Positions 15,072 through 23,564 are shown, numbered from the stretch's first letter. The stretch is DNA of 39,169 nt from Clostridia bacterium (GCA_017439715.1 JAFSIR010000014.1:1-39169), one strand, 5' to 3'. The notes: generated by a model not told the origin, from the sequence alone. Numbers and translations: made by a program.

Positions 15072-15968
15072 TTAGAATTCAATCGCCAGTTCTTTGCAGA
15101 GCGCTTCGGCTTCCGTCTGCCACTGAACATACAGGCCTTCCGCGATCTGATCGTTGATGATCTTGTTCAGCACGAGCAGGTAATCTTCATTCTCGCCGAA
15201 CGGGATCGCAGCAGAGGTGTTGGACGTATCCGGCAGGTACAGCACATCTTTGGGGATCATGCCGAGGTTCTTATAAGTCATGGCGTAGTTGTCGCCATTA
15301 TCGGAGGACATTACGCACGCATCCACCGTGCCCGCATCAAGCATCAGGATGGCATCCGCCGTTTTGGTTACCGGGTAGATATTGGCGCCCGCGGGGACGA
15401 GATATTTTTCCGCCAGCTGCTGCTGCAGGCTGCCGTTCTGCACCGCTACGGTCTTGCCTTTGAAAGCCTCATAGCTGGTGTAGATATCTTTGTCTTTATT
15501 GGCGATCATCAGGCCCTGGTAGGAAACGGTGTCAAGGTTGTAAGGATCCGTGAAGTCCATCGCTTCGCGCCGTTTTTCCGTTGCAGCCAAACCGGTGATG
15601 GCGATATCGGCCAAGCCTTCAGACATATAGGTCAGGCAGGAGTCAAAATCAAGCGCTTCGATCTTGAGCTTCACGCCCATCTTCTCAGCGATGTGCTTGG
15701 CAAGCTCAATATCGCTGCCGGCATACTGCTCGTCACCCGTTTTGCCGGGCACGATGAATTCGCTGGGCGCAAAGTCCGGGCTCACAACATAGTGCAGTTC
15801 GCCTTTTTCATAAATCTCAGCCAGTTTGCCGGTCGGCTCATGCCCAAGAAAATCCACAACCCACTGCGGGGGCTCCACCGCTTTGCTTTCGCCTTTGCCG
15901 CCGCAGCCAACGAGCATCACGCTCATCAGCATAGCCATGGCCAGCACAATTACCATTGCTTTTTTCAT
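15072..15968 (-). CDS. Amino acid ABC transporter substrate-binding lipoprotein
   Basis: The 298-residue protein starts with a lipoprotein signal peptide (MKKAMVIVLAMAMLMSVMLVGC; lipobox LVGC, mature Cys 22). The rest is a type-3 periplasmic-type binding domain (SBP_bac_3), with VVSPDFAPSEF near the start, the GSDIELAKHIAEKMG ligand-site segment, and LADIAITGLAATEKRREAMDFTDPY, the usual hinge motif. It would sit on the outer face of the membrane and deliver a polar amino acid or a related amine. The acidic N-terminal extension before this domain is longer than average. GGAGG lies nine bases before the ATG. First gene of the operon; its promoter carries a palindrome. Confidence 0.93.
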   Translation of the reverse strand: MKKAMVIVLAMAMLMSVMLVGCGGKGESKAVEPPQWVVDFLGHEPTGKLAEIYEKGELHYVVSPDFAPSEFIVPGKTGDEQYAGSDIELAKHIAEKMGVKLKIEALDFDSCLTYMSEGLADIAITGLAATEKRREAMDFTDPYNLDTVSYQGLMIANKDKDIYTSYEAFKGKTVAVQNGSLQQQLAEKYLVPAGANIYPVTKTADAILMLDAGTVDACVMSSDNGDNYAMTYKNLGMIPKDVLYLPDTSNTSAAIPFGENEDYLLVLNKIINDQIAEGLYVQWQTEAEALCKELAIEF

Positions 15969-16026
15969 GATTATTTGTCCTCCAACATTGTTTAAAATCT
16001 TTCGCTTGGCTTCCCGCCTTGCATGG

Positions 16027-16059
16027 TTGTATATTATACAAATCTTTATACAATCTCAA
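16027..16059 (-). promoter_or_regulatory. Promoter and palindromic operator for the ABC importer operon
   Basis: On the minus strand TATAAT (plus 16033-16038) lies downstream of TTGAGA (plus 16054-16059) with a short 15-base spacer. The -10 box is inside the perfect palindrome TTGTATA-T-TATACAA (16027-16041), and the half-site TATACAA occurs again at 16047-16053, between the boxes. This looks like a repressor site; the sequence resembles GntR-type operators, but that is inference. The surrounding 180 bases (16020-16200) are very AT-rich. Confidence 0.55.
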
Positions 16060-16215
16060 TCCCGTTTTTCGAGTTATATATATTATATTTCGTTAAATTC
16101 ATTGATTTCTTTAAATTATTATATTCTTTCTAATGTTTTTTATGTTTATCTTGTTTTTTCTCTGTTTTTTATTTTTTATATTGCAATGTTTATGCGCATA
16201 TTTATGTATATATGC

Positions 16216-16242
16216 AAAAAGGAGCCCTTTTCGCTCCTTTTT
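16216..16242 (-). terminator. Rho-independent terminator for the methionine synthase operon
   Basis: AAAAAGGAGC (16216-16225) pairs exactly with GCTCCTTTTT (16233-16242) around a seven-base loop, and the minus strand runs into a T tract. It lies just after the stop of the MetH-like gene. Confidence 0.9.
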
Positions 16243-16247
16243 ATGCT

Positions 16248-18548
16248 TTATGCCTGCGTAACCGCTCTTGCCTGTTCCACCGCCTGTGCCGCGTCCAGGG
16301 CATACAGCGCGCCAATCTCATCGGCAAACCCTTTGGACACCGCCGCCCCGCCAACCAGCACAGGCCGCGGCCGTTGCGCGTTGAGCGCCATATACGCCCG
16401 CATTTGTTCCATCGTGGTCGTCAGCAGTGCGCTGAGCACAACAAGTGCCGCGTTTTCCCGGTCAGCCGTTTGCCAGATGGTTTCATTGTCTACATCGCGC
16501 CCCAGGTCAATCACGCGAAAGCCATGGTTTCTGAGCATGCACACCACAAGATTTTTGCCGATATCGTGAATATCGCCCTTCACCGTGGCCGCCACAACCG
16601 TGCCGCGCGACCGGCTTTCTTGTTTGGACAGATGCGGCGCCAGCATTTCAAACACGGTCTGCGCCGTTTCCGCCGCCGCCATCAGCTGCGGGAGAAACAC
16701 CTTTTTCTCTGCAAAGGCAACACCGATCTCGTCCAGCCCCGCAACGGTTTGGTCCACCAGCGCCTGCGCCTGCGTGCCCGCTCCCAGCGCCTGCGCCGTC
16801 AGTGTGCGCGCCCGCAGCCTGTCGCCCTCTATCACTGCGCCCGTTATGCCCGGGCGGCCTTCCGTTTCGGTGTAGCGCGCCGCATAAGCAGCCGCCCCGC
16901 CGTTTAACAGCGCTTCAAGCGCCGCGTGCGTGGTTTGCACAGTCGGCTCCGCAATGTTCATGATCGCCGTTTGCATGCCGCGTGCCCGCGCCGCGGCGAT
17001 AAACGCCGCGTTTACCGCCGGCCGTTCAGGCAGGCCGAAGGAAATATTACTTACCCCCATGGTGCTCAAAAGCCCCTGCGCTTTGCACCAGTCAACCACC
17101 TTGAGTGCTTCCTGCGCCGCAGCCGGGTCACTCGCCACGGTCATCGCCAGCGCGTCAATGATAAACCGGTCTTTTGAAAGCCCATATTCAGCCGCTTTTG
17201 CGATCAGCCGGTCAGCAATGGCGATGCGCGCCTGCGCCGTGGCCGGCACGCCTGTTTCATCAATCGGCAGCAGGATGGCCATCGCGCCATATTGCTGCAT
17301 CAGCGGGAACACCGCTTCTGCCCGCCCCGGTTCGGCCGAAATGGAGTTGATCAGCGCCCGGCCCGGATACACCGCAAGCGCCGCCCGCAGCGCCGCCGTG
17401 TCCGCCGTATCAATGCAAAGCGGCACAGATACCCGCTCAGCCAGATAACGCACCAGCGCCGGCAGCAGCTCCGCTTCTTTTATCCCGTTCATCCCTACGT
17501 TCACATCAAGCACACGCGCGCCCGCATCAATCTGCTCAAACGCCATGGCAAGCGGCGTTTCAAAATCACCCGCCCGCAGCGCGGCCTGCAGCTTCTTTTT
17601 CCCCGTGGGGTTGATGCGCTCGCCAATGGGACAAAAGCCTTCCTCGAACGATACCAGGCGGCCCGAGCCCGTTACAGCGCGCGGCAAAGCCGGCCGCTCG
17701 CCATGCTGCATCAGCCCCTTGCACAGATCTTTCAAAAACAGCACGCTGTCCGGCTCCGTGCCGCAGCAGCCGCCCACCGCCGAAGCGCCCACCGCGACCA
17801 GCCGCGCCGTCAGCTCTGCAAATTCGCGCGGAGGAAGCGTTTTGCCGCCGGGCAGGCCGGCGTTTGGCTTGGCGAACACCGGAACGGGAGAAACCGCCGC
17901 TATGCGCCGCACGATCTGCTCCATCGCTTCCGGACCTACTCCGCAGTTGGTGCCGATCGCCGAAACGCCGCGGGCCGCCAGGGTAACCACCGCCGTTTCC
18001 ACGTCCGTTCCCGTGAGCGTATAGCCCGCTTCGTCATATGTCATTGACACCCAGATCGGCAGGTTGCACACGCTTTTGGCCGCCAGCACCGCTTCCCGCG
18101 TTTCCGAGATATCAAGCATCGTTTCTATGATCAAGTAATCCGCACCGGCCTCTGCCAACGCTTTGGCCTGGCGGGCATAGCAGTTAAACGCCTGTTCTCT
18201 TGTTAAATCACCTATAGGTGCCATCAACCGGCCTGTTGGCGAAATATCGCCGCCCACCGGGCGGCCGTTTGCCGCCGCTTTGGCCGCGCGCACCAGCGCG
18301 TGGTTGATCTCCTCCGTTCGCTCTTCCAAGCCGTATTCCGCCAGTTTTAAGGAGTTGGCGCCAAAGGTAAAGGCAAACACCGTGTCCGCCCCGGCATCAA
18401 AATACGCCCGATGCATCCGTGTCACCAGATCAAGATGCTCGCACGCCCATGCCTCCGGGCACACCCCGGCCGGCATGCCGTTCGCCATTAATAAAGTGCC
18501 CATCGCCCCATCCAGCACACGAATGCTGGAGTTTAAAAAGTCTTTCAT
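16248..18548 (-). CDS. metH: Cobalamin-dependent methionine synthase, core protein without activation domain
   Basis: The 766-residue protein moves the methyl group of 5-methyltetrahydrofolate through cobalamin to homocysteine. The homocysteine module (about 1-285) has zinc ligands C202 in GTNCG and C261/C262 in GGCCGT. The pterin-binding module (about 300-560) starts with IGERINPTGKKK. The helical cap (about 565-645) is followed by the cobalamin domain with the D659-x-H661-x2-G664 motif (GDIHDIGKN), where H661 is the lower cobalt ligand. It ends right after the B12 domain, unlike the about 1200-residue E. coli MetH: the activation domain is missing and is encoded separately by the upstream gene, whose stop overlaps this ATG (ATGA). 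A frame continuing upstream is antisense-like and not used. Confidence 0.95.
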   Translation of the reverse strand: MKDFLNSSIRVLDGAMGTLLMANGMPAGVCPEAWACEHLDLVTRMHRAYFDAGADTVFAFTFGANSLKLAEYGLEERTEEINHALVRAAKAAANGRPVGGDISPTGRLMAPIGDLTREQAFNCYARQAKALAEAGADYLIIETMLDISETREAVLAAKSVCNLPIWVSMTYDEAGYTLTGTDVETAVVTLAARGVSAIGTNCGVGPEAMEQIVRRIAAVSPVPVFAKPNAGLPGGKTLPPREFAELTARLVAVGASAVGGCCGTEPDSVLFLKDLCKGLMQHGERPALPRAVTGSGRLVSFEEGFCPIGERINPTGKKKLQAALRAGDFETPLAMAFEQIDAGARVLDVNVGMNGIKEAELLPALVRYLAERVSVPLCIDTADTAALRAALAVYPGRALINSISAEPGRAEAVFPLMQQYGAMAILLPIDETGVPATAQARIAIADRLIAKAAEYGLSKDRFIIDALAMTVASDPAAAQEALKVVDWCKAQGLLSTMGVSNISFGLPERPAVNAAFIAAARARGMQTAIMNIAEPTVQTTHAALEALLNGGAAAYAARYTETEGRPGITGAVIEGDRLRARTLTAQALGAGTQAQALVDQTVAGLDEIGVAFAEKKVFLPQLMAAAETAQTVFEMLAPHLSKQESRSRGTVVAATVKGDIHDIGKNLVVCMLRNHGFRVIDLGRDVDNETIWQTADRENAALVVLSALLTTTMEQMRAYMALNAQRPRPVLVGGAAVSKGFADEIGALYALDAAQAVEQARAVTQA

Positions 18549-19141
18549 CCTCTCACCCCACAGATCGCCAGCACCGATTTTTCCGGCGTCATGATCCAGC
18601 TGTTTTCCAAAAGCGTGATGCCGCAGGGCGCACCGCCCAGCAAACGCATCAGCACCGCCTGATTTTCCAGCCCGCAGTCTCCATAGCCCGGGGAATATCG
18701 CCGCGCTTCCACGCGAAGCGCACCGGGCCGCAGCGCTCCTTCTGCATACCGCATCAAAAAATCCAGCCCGGCATCCACAGCAACCGATGCCGCCGCATCC
18801 ACCCAAACAGCCTGTTCCGCCTGCCCGTTTTGCAGCAAGGCCGCCGTTTGCGCGCTCGGCTCGGGGCCCAATGTGCTGGCCATAACGAGCGCATGGCTGC
18901 AGCCTTCAAGCTTTGCCGCCAGCTGTGCGCCTGTAACCGTTTCCCCCTCCAGCAGCACACCACCCGGCATGGACATAAGCGCACACAGCCGCGCACAGCC
19001 GCCCGGGCGAAATCCGCGCAGCAGCCGGCCCGCTTTTGCCAAGTCTTTCTCGGCAAACGGCATTCGCATGCCCAGCCGCAGCAGCACCGCACGCGCCGGC
19101 ACGCTGACAGGCATGGCCTCAAAGGCCCAGGTTTTCGGCAA
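18545..19141 (-). CDS. Stand-alone MetH activation-domain protein
   Basis: The 198-residue protein has the signature RYSPGYGD (residues 148-155), matching the SAM-binding R.APGY motif of the MetH activation domain, which provides SAM to re-methylate inactive cob(II)alamin. It contains the DAAASVAVDA segment that precedes it in related proteins. I prefer the TTG at 19141 as start: the only upstream option in frame, a GTG at 19150, touches the GGGAGG site, whereas TTG sits eight bases downstream of it. The stop overlaps the MetH start by ATGA, so the two halves of a normally fused enzyme are made in equal amounts. The electron donor is unknown. Confidence 0.85.
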   Translation of the reverse strand: MPKTWAFEAMPVSVPARAVLLRLGMRMPFAEKDLAKAGRLLRGFRPGGCARLCALMSMPGGVLLEGETVTGAQLAAKLEGCSHALVMASTLGPEPSAQTAALLQNGQAEQAVWVDAAASVAVDAGLDFLMRYAEGALRPGALRVEARRYSPGYGDCGLENQAVLMRLLGGAPCGITLLENSWIMTPEKSVLAICGVRG

Positions 19142-19181
19142 TCGGCTCACCTCCCGTGTATTAATTAACTATAAATCAAGA

Positions 19182-19210
19182 TTGCACATGACCGCAAGGT
19201 ATGGTTTAAT
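19182..19210 (+). promoter_or_regulatory. Promoter for metF
   Basis: TTGCAC (19182-19187) is followed after 17 bases by TTTAAT (19205-19210), with TG just upstream of the -10 box (extended -10). It lies in the 96-base gap between the divergent methionine synthase operon and metF. Confidence 0.5.
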
Positions 19211-19237
19211 AAAAGAAAAACTTGGAGCGATGTAAAG

Positions 19238-20101
19238 ATGTCGATCCCTGCTTTATTCAAAAGCAAGCAGCCTGTTGTGTCGCTTGAAGTATTCCCACCC
19301 AAGCCCGATTCTCCGCCTGATGTGATCGAATCAACGCTGAAAAAACTGGCGCCCTTGCAGCCGGATTATGTATCCGTCACCTATGGCGCCGGCGGCAGCA
19401 AGGCCCAGCTGTGCGCTGAGCTTGCCGATTCCATCCGCAAGCTGTGCCAATGCCCTGTGCTCGGCCATCTCACCTGTGTGGGGGCAGACCCCGCCTCGAT
19501 CGATGCCATGGTAGACAGGTATCTTGCTGCAGGCGTAACGGATATTCTTGCCCTGCGCGGCGATGTGCCCGAGGGCATGAACGCCGCCAATGCGTTCACC
19601 CATTTCCGGTATGCGAGCGACCTGGTGACTCATCTTGCAAAGCGGCCCGGCCTTGGCATTGCCGCCGCCTGTTATCCGGAAGGGCATTTTGAATCCGTTT
19701 CCGCCTCGCGGGATCTGGACCATTTGAAGTATAAGGTGGACTGCGGCGCCCAGCTGCTGGTAACGCAATTGTTTTTTGATAACGAGGCGTTCTACGCGTT
19801 TGTAGACCGCACACGCCGCGCCGGCATCACCGTGCCCATCACGGCAGGCATCATGCCGGTGCTCAATTCGTCTCAAATTCTGCGCATGGCAACGCTTTGC
19901 GGCGCTTCCATCCCGGCCCCCCTTTCAAAAATCTTTGCGCGGTATGCCAACGATCCCGCTTCGTTCCGCAGCGCCGGCATGGATTATTGCTGCAGCCAAC
20001 TGCTCAACCTGAAACAGAACGGTGTTGACGGCATTCACCTGTATTCCATGAACCGGCCTGCCAGCAGCACGGCGATTCTGACCCGCACAGGACTGCGTTA
20101 A
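19238..20101 (+). CDS. metF: Methylenetetrahydrofolate reductase
   Basis: The 287-residue protein reduces 5,10-methylene-THF to 5-methyl-THF, the methyl donor for the divergent methionine synthase. It matches the bacterial TIM-barrel MetF: SLEVFPPK near residue 20 (the catalytic Glu), YVSVTYGAGGS (flavin/folate region), the GHLTCVGAD and ALRGD segments, DCGAQLLVTQLFFDN and GIMPVLNS. Length is normal for the short flavoprotein form. There is no MetV or RnfC2 partner next to it, but two aldo/keto reductases with Fe-S motifs follow 37 bases downstream with no terminator between, so they may share the transcript. GGAG precedes the ATG. Confidence 0.95.
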   Translation: MSIPALFKSKQPVVSLEVFPPKPDSPPDVIESTLKKLAPLQPDYVSVTYGAGGSKAQLCAELADSIRKLCQCPVLGHLTCVGADPASIDAMVDRYLAAGVTDILALRGDVPEGMNAANAFTHFRYASDLVTHLAKRPGLGIAAACYPEGHFESVSASRDLDHLKYKVDCGAQLLVTQLFFDNEAFYAFVDRTRRAGITVPITAGIMPVLNSSQILRMATLCGASIPAPLSKIFARYANDPASFRSAGMDYCCSQLLNLKQNGVDGIHLYSMNRPASSTAILTRTGLR

Positions 20102-20144
20102 GCCTTAATTCTGATTATTTTATCTTATAAAGGAGAGCATGACC

Positions 20145-21266
20145 ATGAACAATTATGTAGGCGCTTCCATTCCCAAGCTCGGTTTCGGCCTGATGCGGCT
20201 GCCGATGATCGGTGAAGAGATCGACATTGAGCAGACCAAAAAAATGGTGGACCTGTTCCTTGAACGCGGTTTTACGTATTTCGATTCTGCGTATGTGTAT
20301 CTTGGCGGCAGAAGCGAAGAAGTGATGGGCGAAGCGATCGTAAAACGCTATCCGCGCGAAAAATTCCAGCTGGCCACTAAACTGCCGCTGGGCGACCCGA
20401 ACGCAACACTGGAGCAATACCGCGCCATTTTCCAGACCGAGCTTGACCGCACCGGCGCCGGATATTTCGATTTTTATTTGCTGCACAGCGTAAGTTTTGA
20501 GCGCATCGATATCGCCAAAAACACCGGCGCATGGGAGCTGCTGCGCGAAGTGAAGGAAAAAGGGCTGGCCAAACACATCGGTTTCTCGTATCACGATACC
20601 GCCGAAAAACTCGACCAGCTGCTCACCGAGCATCCGGAAGCGGAATTTGTTCAGCTGCAGATCAACTATGCCGACTGGGATGATCCCCAGATCCAGTCCT
20701 GCAAATGCCTGGAAGTGGCCAAAAAACACGGCAAAGGCGTGATCGTGATGGAACCGCTGCGCGGCGGCCTGCTGGCTGACCCGCTGCCTGAAATCCGCGC
20801 CCTGCTTGAAAAAGCCAACCCCGAAGTGACTCCCGCCAACTGGGGCATCCGCTTTGCCGCTTCGCAGGATAACATCATCACCGTGCTGTCCGGCATGTCC
20901 AACATGGCCCAGATGGAAGACAATACGGCTTTCATGCAGGATTTCCAGCCGCTGAACGAAAATGAAAACGCTGTGATTAAAGAGGCAGTATCCATCCTGC
21001 GCAGCGTGCCCACCATTCCCTGCACCGCCTGCCGCTATTGTGTTGACGGCTGCCCGCAGCAACTCAACATCCCCGAGCTGTTCAAGTGCTATAACAGCAA
21101 CCTGGTGTATAAATCCTTTGAAACGGCGAAAAAGCGTTATATGAGCTATAGCCCCGAAGGGCGCACCGCATCTACCTGTATCGGGTGCGGCCAGTGCGAA
21201 AGCCAGTGCCCGCAGCAGATCCCGATCATCGAGCGGCTCAAAGAAGTGGCCGCCGTGTTCGAATGA
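20145..21266 (+). CDS. Aldo/keto reductase with C-terminal ferredoxin domain (1)
   Basis: The 373-residue protein combines an aldo/keto reductase barrel (1 to about 280) with a C-terminal bacterial ferredoxin-like domain. The AKR catalytic tetrad can be read as D47, Y52, K79 and H114. The C-terminal part has two CxxCxxCxxxCP cluster motifs: C293-C296-C299-C303 and C345-C348-C351-C355, for two [4Fe-4S] clusters. Such proteins are common in anaerobes; most have no known substrate, and electrons may go to or from ferredoxin. I choose the ATG at 20145 because AGGAG is nine bases before it, whereas the ATG at 20139 is only three bases away. A terminator follows, then a paralog. Confidence 0.9.
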   Translation: MNNYVGASIPKLGFGLMRLPMIGEEIDIEQTKKMVDLFLERGFTYFDSAYVYLGGRSEEVMGEAIVKRYPREKFQLATKLPLGDPNATLEQYRAIFQTELDRTGAGYFDFYLLHSVSFERIDIAKNTGAWELLREVKEKGLAKHIGFSYHDTAEKLDQLLTEHPEAEFVQLQINYADWDDPQIQSCKCLEVAKKHGKGVIVMEPLRGGLLADPLPEIRALLEKANPEVTPANWGIRFAASQDNIITVLSGMSNMAQMEDNTAFMQDFQPLNENENAVIKEAVSILRSVPTIPCTACRYCVDGCPQQLNIPELFKCYNSNLVYKSFETAKKRYMSYSPEGRTASTCIGCGQCESQCPQQIPIIERLKEVAAVFE

Positions 21267-21282
21267 TTTGTGAATAAAAAGC

Positions 21283-21307
21283 AAAGAGCTGCGTTTTGCA
21301 GCTCTTT
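21283..21307 (+). terminator. Terminator between the two aldo/keto reductase genes
   Basis: AAAGAGCTGC (21283-21292) pairs with GCAGCTCTTT (21298-21307) around GTTTT and is followed by ACTTTTTT. The downstream paralog therefore probably has its own promoter, which I could not place with confidence. Confidence 0.88.
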
Positions 21308-21377
21308 ACTTTTTTAGCGCAATACAGTATGCTGAAATAAAGTTTTGTTTTTAAATAACTTGTAAGGAGTGAGCAGT

Positions 21378-22502
21378 ATGGCACAATCATATTTGGGTGC
21401 TGAGATCCCGAAACTCGGATTTGGCTTGATGCGCCTTCCCCTGATCGGTGAAGAGATCGATATCGAGCAGACCAAAAAAATGGTGGACGCGTTTATAGCA
21501 AACGGGTTTACCTATTTCGACACTGCCTATCGTTACAACGCCGGTAAGAGCGAAGAAGCTGCGGGCGAAGCGCTGGTTAAACGCTATCCGCGCGAAAAAT
21601 TCCAGCTGGCTACCAAGGCTGCGCTTTGGGATGTGAAAAGCCGCCAGGAACTGGAAGATCAGCTGGCCACCTCGTTAAAACGCACCGGTGCCGGATATTT
21701 CGATTTTTATCTGCTGCACAACCTGGCGCAGGACCGCATTGATCTGGCCGAACAGATCGACGCCTGGGGTTTTATCCGCGATGCAAAAGCAAACGGCTAT
21801 GCAAAACACATCGGCTTCTCTTTCCATGACACGGCCGACAAGCTGGAAAAGATCCTGCAGGCGCATCCGGAAGCGGAATTTGTGCAGCTGCAGATCAACT
21901 ATGCTGACTGGGACGACGATGTTGTGCAGGCCCGCAAGAATTGTGAAGTAGCGCGCAAATACGGCCGCAGCGTGATCGTAATGGAGCCGCTGCGCGGCGG
22001 TTTGCTGGCCAACCCCATCGTGCCCGTGCGCGAGGTATTCGAAGCGGCCGACCCGTCTGTTACCGCGCCGTACTGGGGCCTGCGGTTTGCTGCCTCCAAC
22101 GAAGGCATCATCACCGTGCTGTCCGGCATGTCCAACCTGGAACAGATGGAGCAGAACATTTCTTATATGAAGGATTTTGCTCCCCTTAGCGAAGCGCAGC
22201 AGGCTGTTGTGAGCAAAGCTGTTGAAGTGCTTAAGAGCATCCCCACCGTGCCCTGCACTGCCTGCCGGTATTGCACCGAAGGCGGCTGCCCGGCCGGCAT
22301 CAACATTCCCAGCGTAATTCAGGCGCTCAATAGGTATAAAGTGTACGGCAACCTTGACGATGCGAAAAAGCATTATGAGCGCGCGATTGCCGGCGCCGGC
22401 AGTGCTTCCGATTGTATCGGCTGCGGCCAGTGCGAAGACAAATGCCCGCAGAAGATCAACATCATCGATGTGGTGCGTGAAGCATCCGAATTGTTCGAAT
22501 GA
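21378..22502 (+). CDS. Aldo/keto reductase with C-terminal ferredoxin domain (2)
   Basis: A 374-residue paralog of the preceding gene, aligned over its full length. The catalytic tetrad reads D48, Y53, K80 and H114. The first cluster motif is C293-C296-C299-x4-C304 (CTACRYCTEGGCP), with one extra residue compared with the first copy, and the second is C346-C349-C352-C356. The longer spacing could change the redox potential of that cluster. I choose the ATG at 21378, eight bases after AAGGAG, rather than the GTG at 21369. It sits between the two terminators, so it is likely monocistronic. Substrate unknown. Confidence 0.9.
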   Translation: MAQSYLGAEIPKLGFGLMRLPLIGEEIDIEQTKKMVDAFIANGFTYFDTAYRYNAGKSEEAAGEALVKRYPREKFQLATKAALWDVKSRQELEDQLATSLKRTGAGYFDFYLLHNLAQDRIDLAEQIDAWGFIRDAKANGYAKHIGFSFHDTADKLEKILQAHPEAEFVQLQINYADWDDDVVQARKNCEVARKYGRSVIVMEPLRGGLLANPIVPVREVFEAADPSVTAPYWGLRFAASNEGIITVLSGMSNLEQMEQNISYMKDFAPLSEAQQAVVSKAVEVLKSIPTVPCTACRYCTEGGCPAGINIPSVIQALNRYKVYGNLDDAKKHYERAIAGAGSASDCIGCGQCEDKCPQKINIIDVVREASELFE

Positions 22503-22510
22503 TCAACAAC

Positions 22511-22538
22511 AAAAAAGCGGCCTCATGGCCGCTTTTTT
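22511..22538. terminator. Bidirectional terminator between AKR and ROK genes
   Basis: AAAAAAGCGGCC (22511-22522) pairs exactly with GGCCGCTTTTTT (22527-22538) around TCAT. The poly-A and poly-T flanks let it work for both convergent genes. Confidence 0.95.
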
Positions 22539-22557
22539 TATTTCTCTTTATCCACTC

Positions 22558-23505
22558 TTATCGCTGTCCCACCATTGCTGCGCCCAGAATGCCGGTGTCT
22601 TTGGGCAGCGCCGTCAGGCACAGGCGCGGCATGGGAAGCTCGGTATACACACGCTCCCGCTCAAATCGGTTTTGCAGGGGTTCCAGCAGCTGCGCGCCCG
22701 CACGGGTAACCCCGCCGGCCAGGCAAATGGCCGTTGGGTTGAGCAGCATGTTCAAGTTTTCCAGCCCCAGTACCAGCGCGTCGATATAGCGCGCCCAAAC
22801 CGCTTGGGCTGCCTCATCGCCCTGGGCCGCCGCCCGGCTGATCACCGCGCCATCGATCCGCGCGGGATCGCCGCCGCTGAGCACATGCAGCAGGCTGGTT
22901 TCGTTTGCCGCGGCGCTCTGCCGCCCCATGCGCGCCAACGCCGGGGCAGACGCCAGCATTTCCCAGCAGCCATGCCGCCCGCATGAGCACAGCGGGCCCT
23001 GCCTGTCCACCACCATGTGGCCCACCTCGCCCGCCGCGCCGAATGCGCCGGTATAAGGCCGGCCGCCCACCAGAAAACAGCCGCCAACGCCGGTGCCCAG
23101 CGTGATAAACAAAGCTTCCTGTTCGCCGCGCAGCGCACCGAGCCGCCATTCGGCAATGCAGGCAGCCGTGGCATCGTTTTCCAGCACCACGGGCAAACCC
23201 AGCGCGTTCCGCATAGGCTCAGCTACATTCACGCCCTGCCAGCCAAGGTTGTTGGCAAAGGTTACCGTTGTGCCCGTTTTATCCACAACGCCCGGCGTAC
23301 CCACGCCGATTGCGCTAACGAAAATCCCTTTTTCTGCCGCGGCGCCGAGCATAGCGTGCGCCAGCGCGATCATATCCTGAATCACAGCCCGGGCGCCGCG
23401 CTCCGGCGCCGTTTGGCATGCGCAGCGGGCCTCGATATGCCCTGTTTTATCCACCAGGCCGGCCTCGATATTCGTGCCGCCAAGGTCAATCCCGATCGTA
23501 TACAT
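22558..23505 (-). CDS. ROK family sugar kinase (probable glucokinase)
   Basis: The 315-residue protein is a ROK kinase that phosphorylates a hexose with ATP. The phosphate loop is IGIDLGGTNIEAG at the N terminus, the catalytic base is D111 in the END motif, and the ROK zinc site is complete: H163 in GEVGHMVVD, then C173, C175 and C180 (CSCGRHGC). The order of motifs and the length match bacterial ROK glucokinases rather than ROK repressors, because there is no helix-turn-helix domain in front. Sugar specificity is not proven. The ATG has GGGAGG upstream and its own promoter; no sugar transporter is adjacent. Confidence 0.92.
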   Translation of the reverse strand: MYTIGIDLGGTNIEAGLVDKTGHIEARCACQTAPERGARAVIQDMIALAHAMLGAAAEKGIFVSAIGVGTPGVVDKTGTTVTFANNLGWQGVNVAEPMRNALGLPVVLENDATAACIAEWRLGALRGEQEALFITLGTGVGGCFLVGGRPYTGAFGAAGEVGHMVVDRQGPLCSCGRHGCWEMLASAPALARMGRQSAAANETSLLHVLSGGDPARIDGAVISRAAAQGDEAAQAVWARYIDALVLGLENLNMLLNPTAICLAGGVTRAGAQLLEPLQNRFERERVYTELPMPRLCLTALPKDTGILGAAMVGQR

Positions 23506-23525
23506 CCTACTCCCTCCCTGTTTTT

Positions 23526-23555
23526 ATTATAAGGGGCGCAGGGGGTTGCTGCCAA
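23526..23555 (-). promoter_or_regulatory. Sigma-A promoter for the ROK kinase gene
   Basis: On the minus strand TTGGCA (plus 23550-23555, 5 of 6) and TATAAT (plus 23526-23531) are 18 bases apart. The small inverted repeat GGTTG-CTGC-CAACC (23544-23557) covers the -35 box and could be an operator. Confidence 0.6.
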
Positions 23556-23564
23556 CCGCCGAAT

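Noticed and set aside
18549-18806. N-terminal extension of the methionine synthase frame
   Set aside because: The extra residues are Gly/Ala/Arg-rich and lie inside the activation protein gene; the ATG at 18548 has the family start and overlaps that gene by ATGA.
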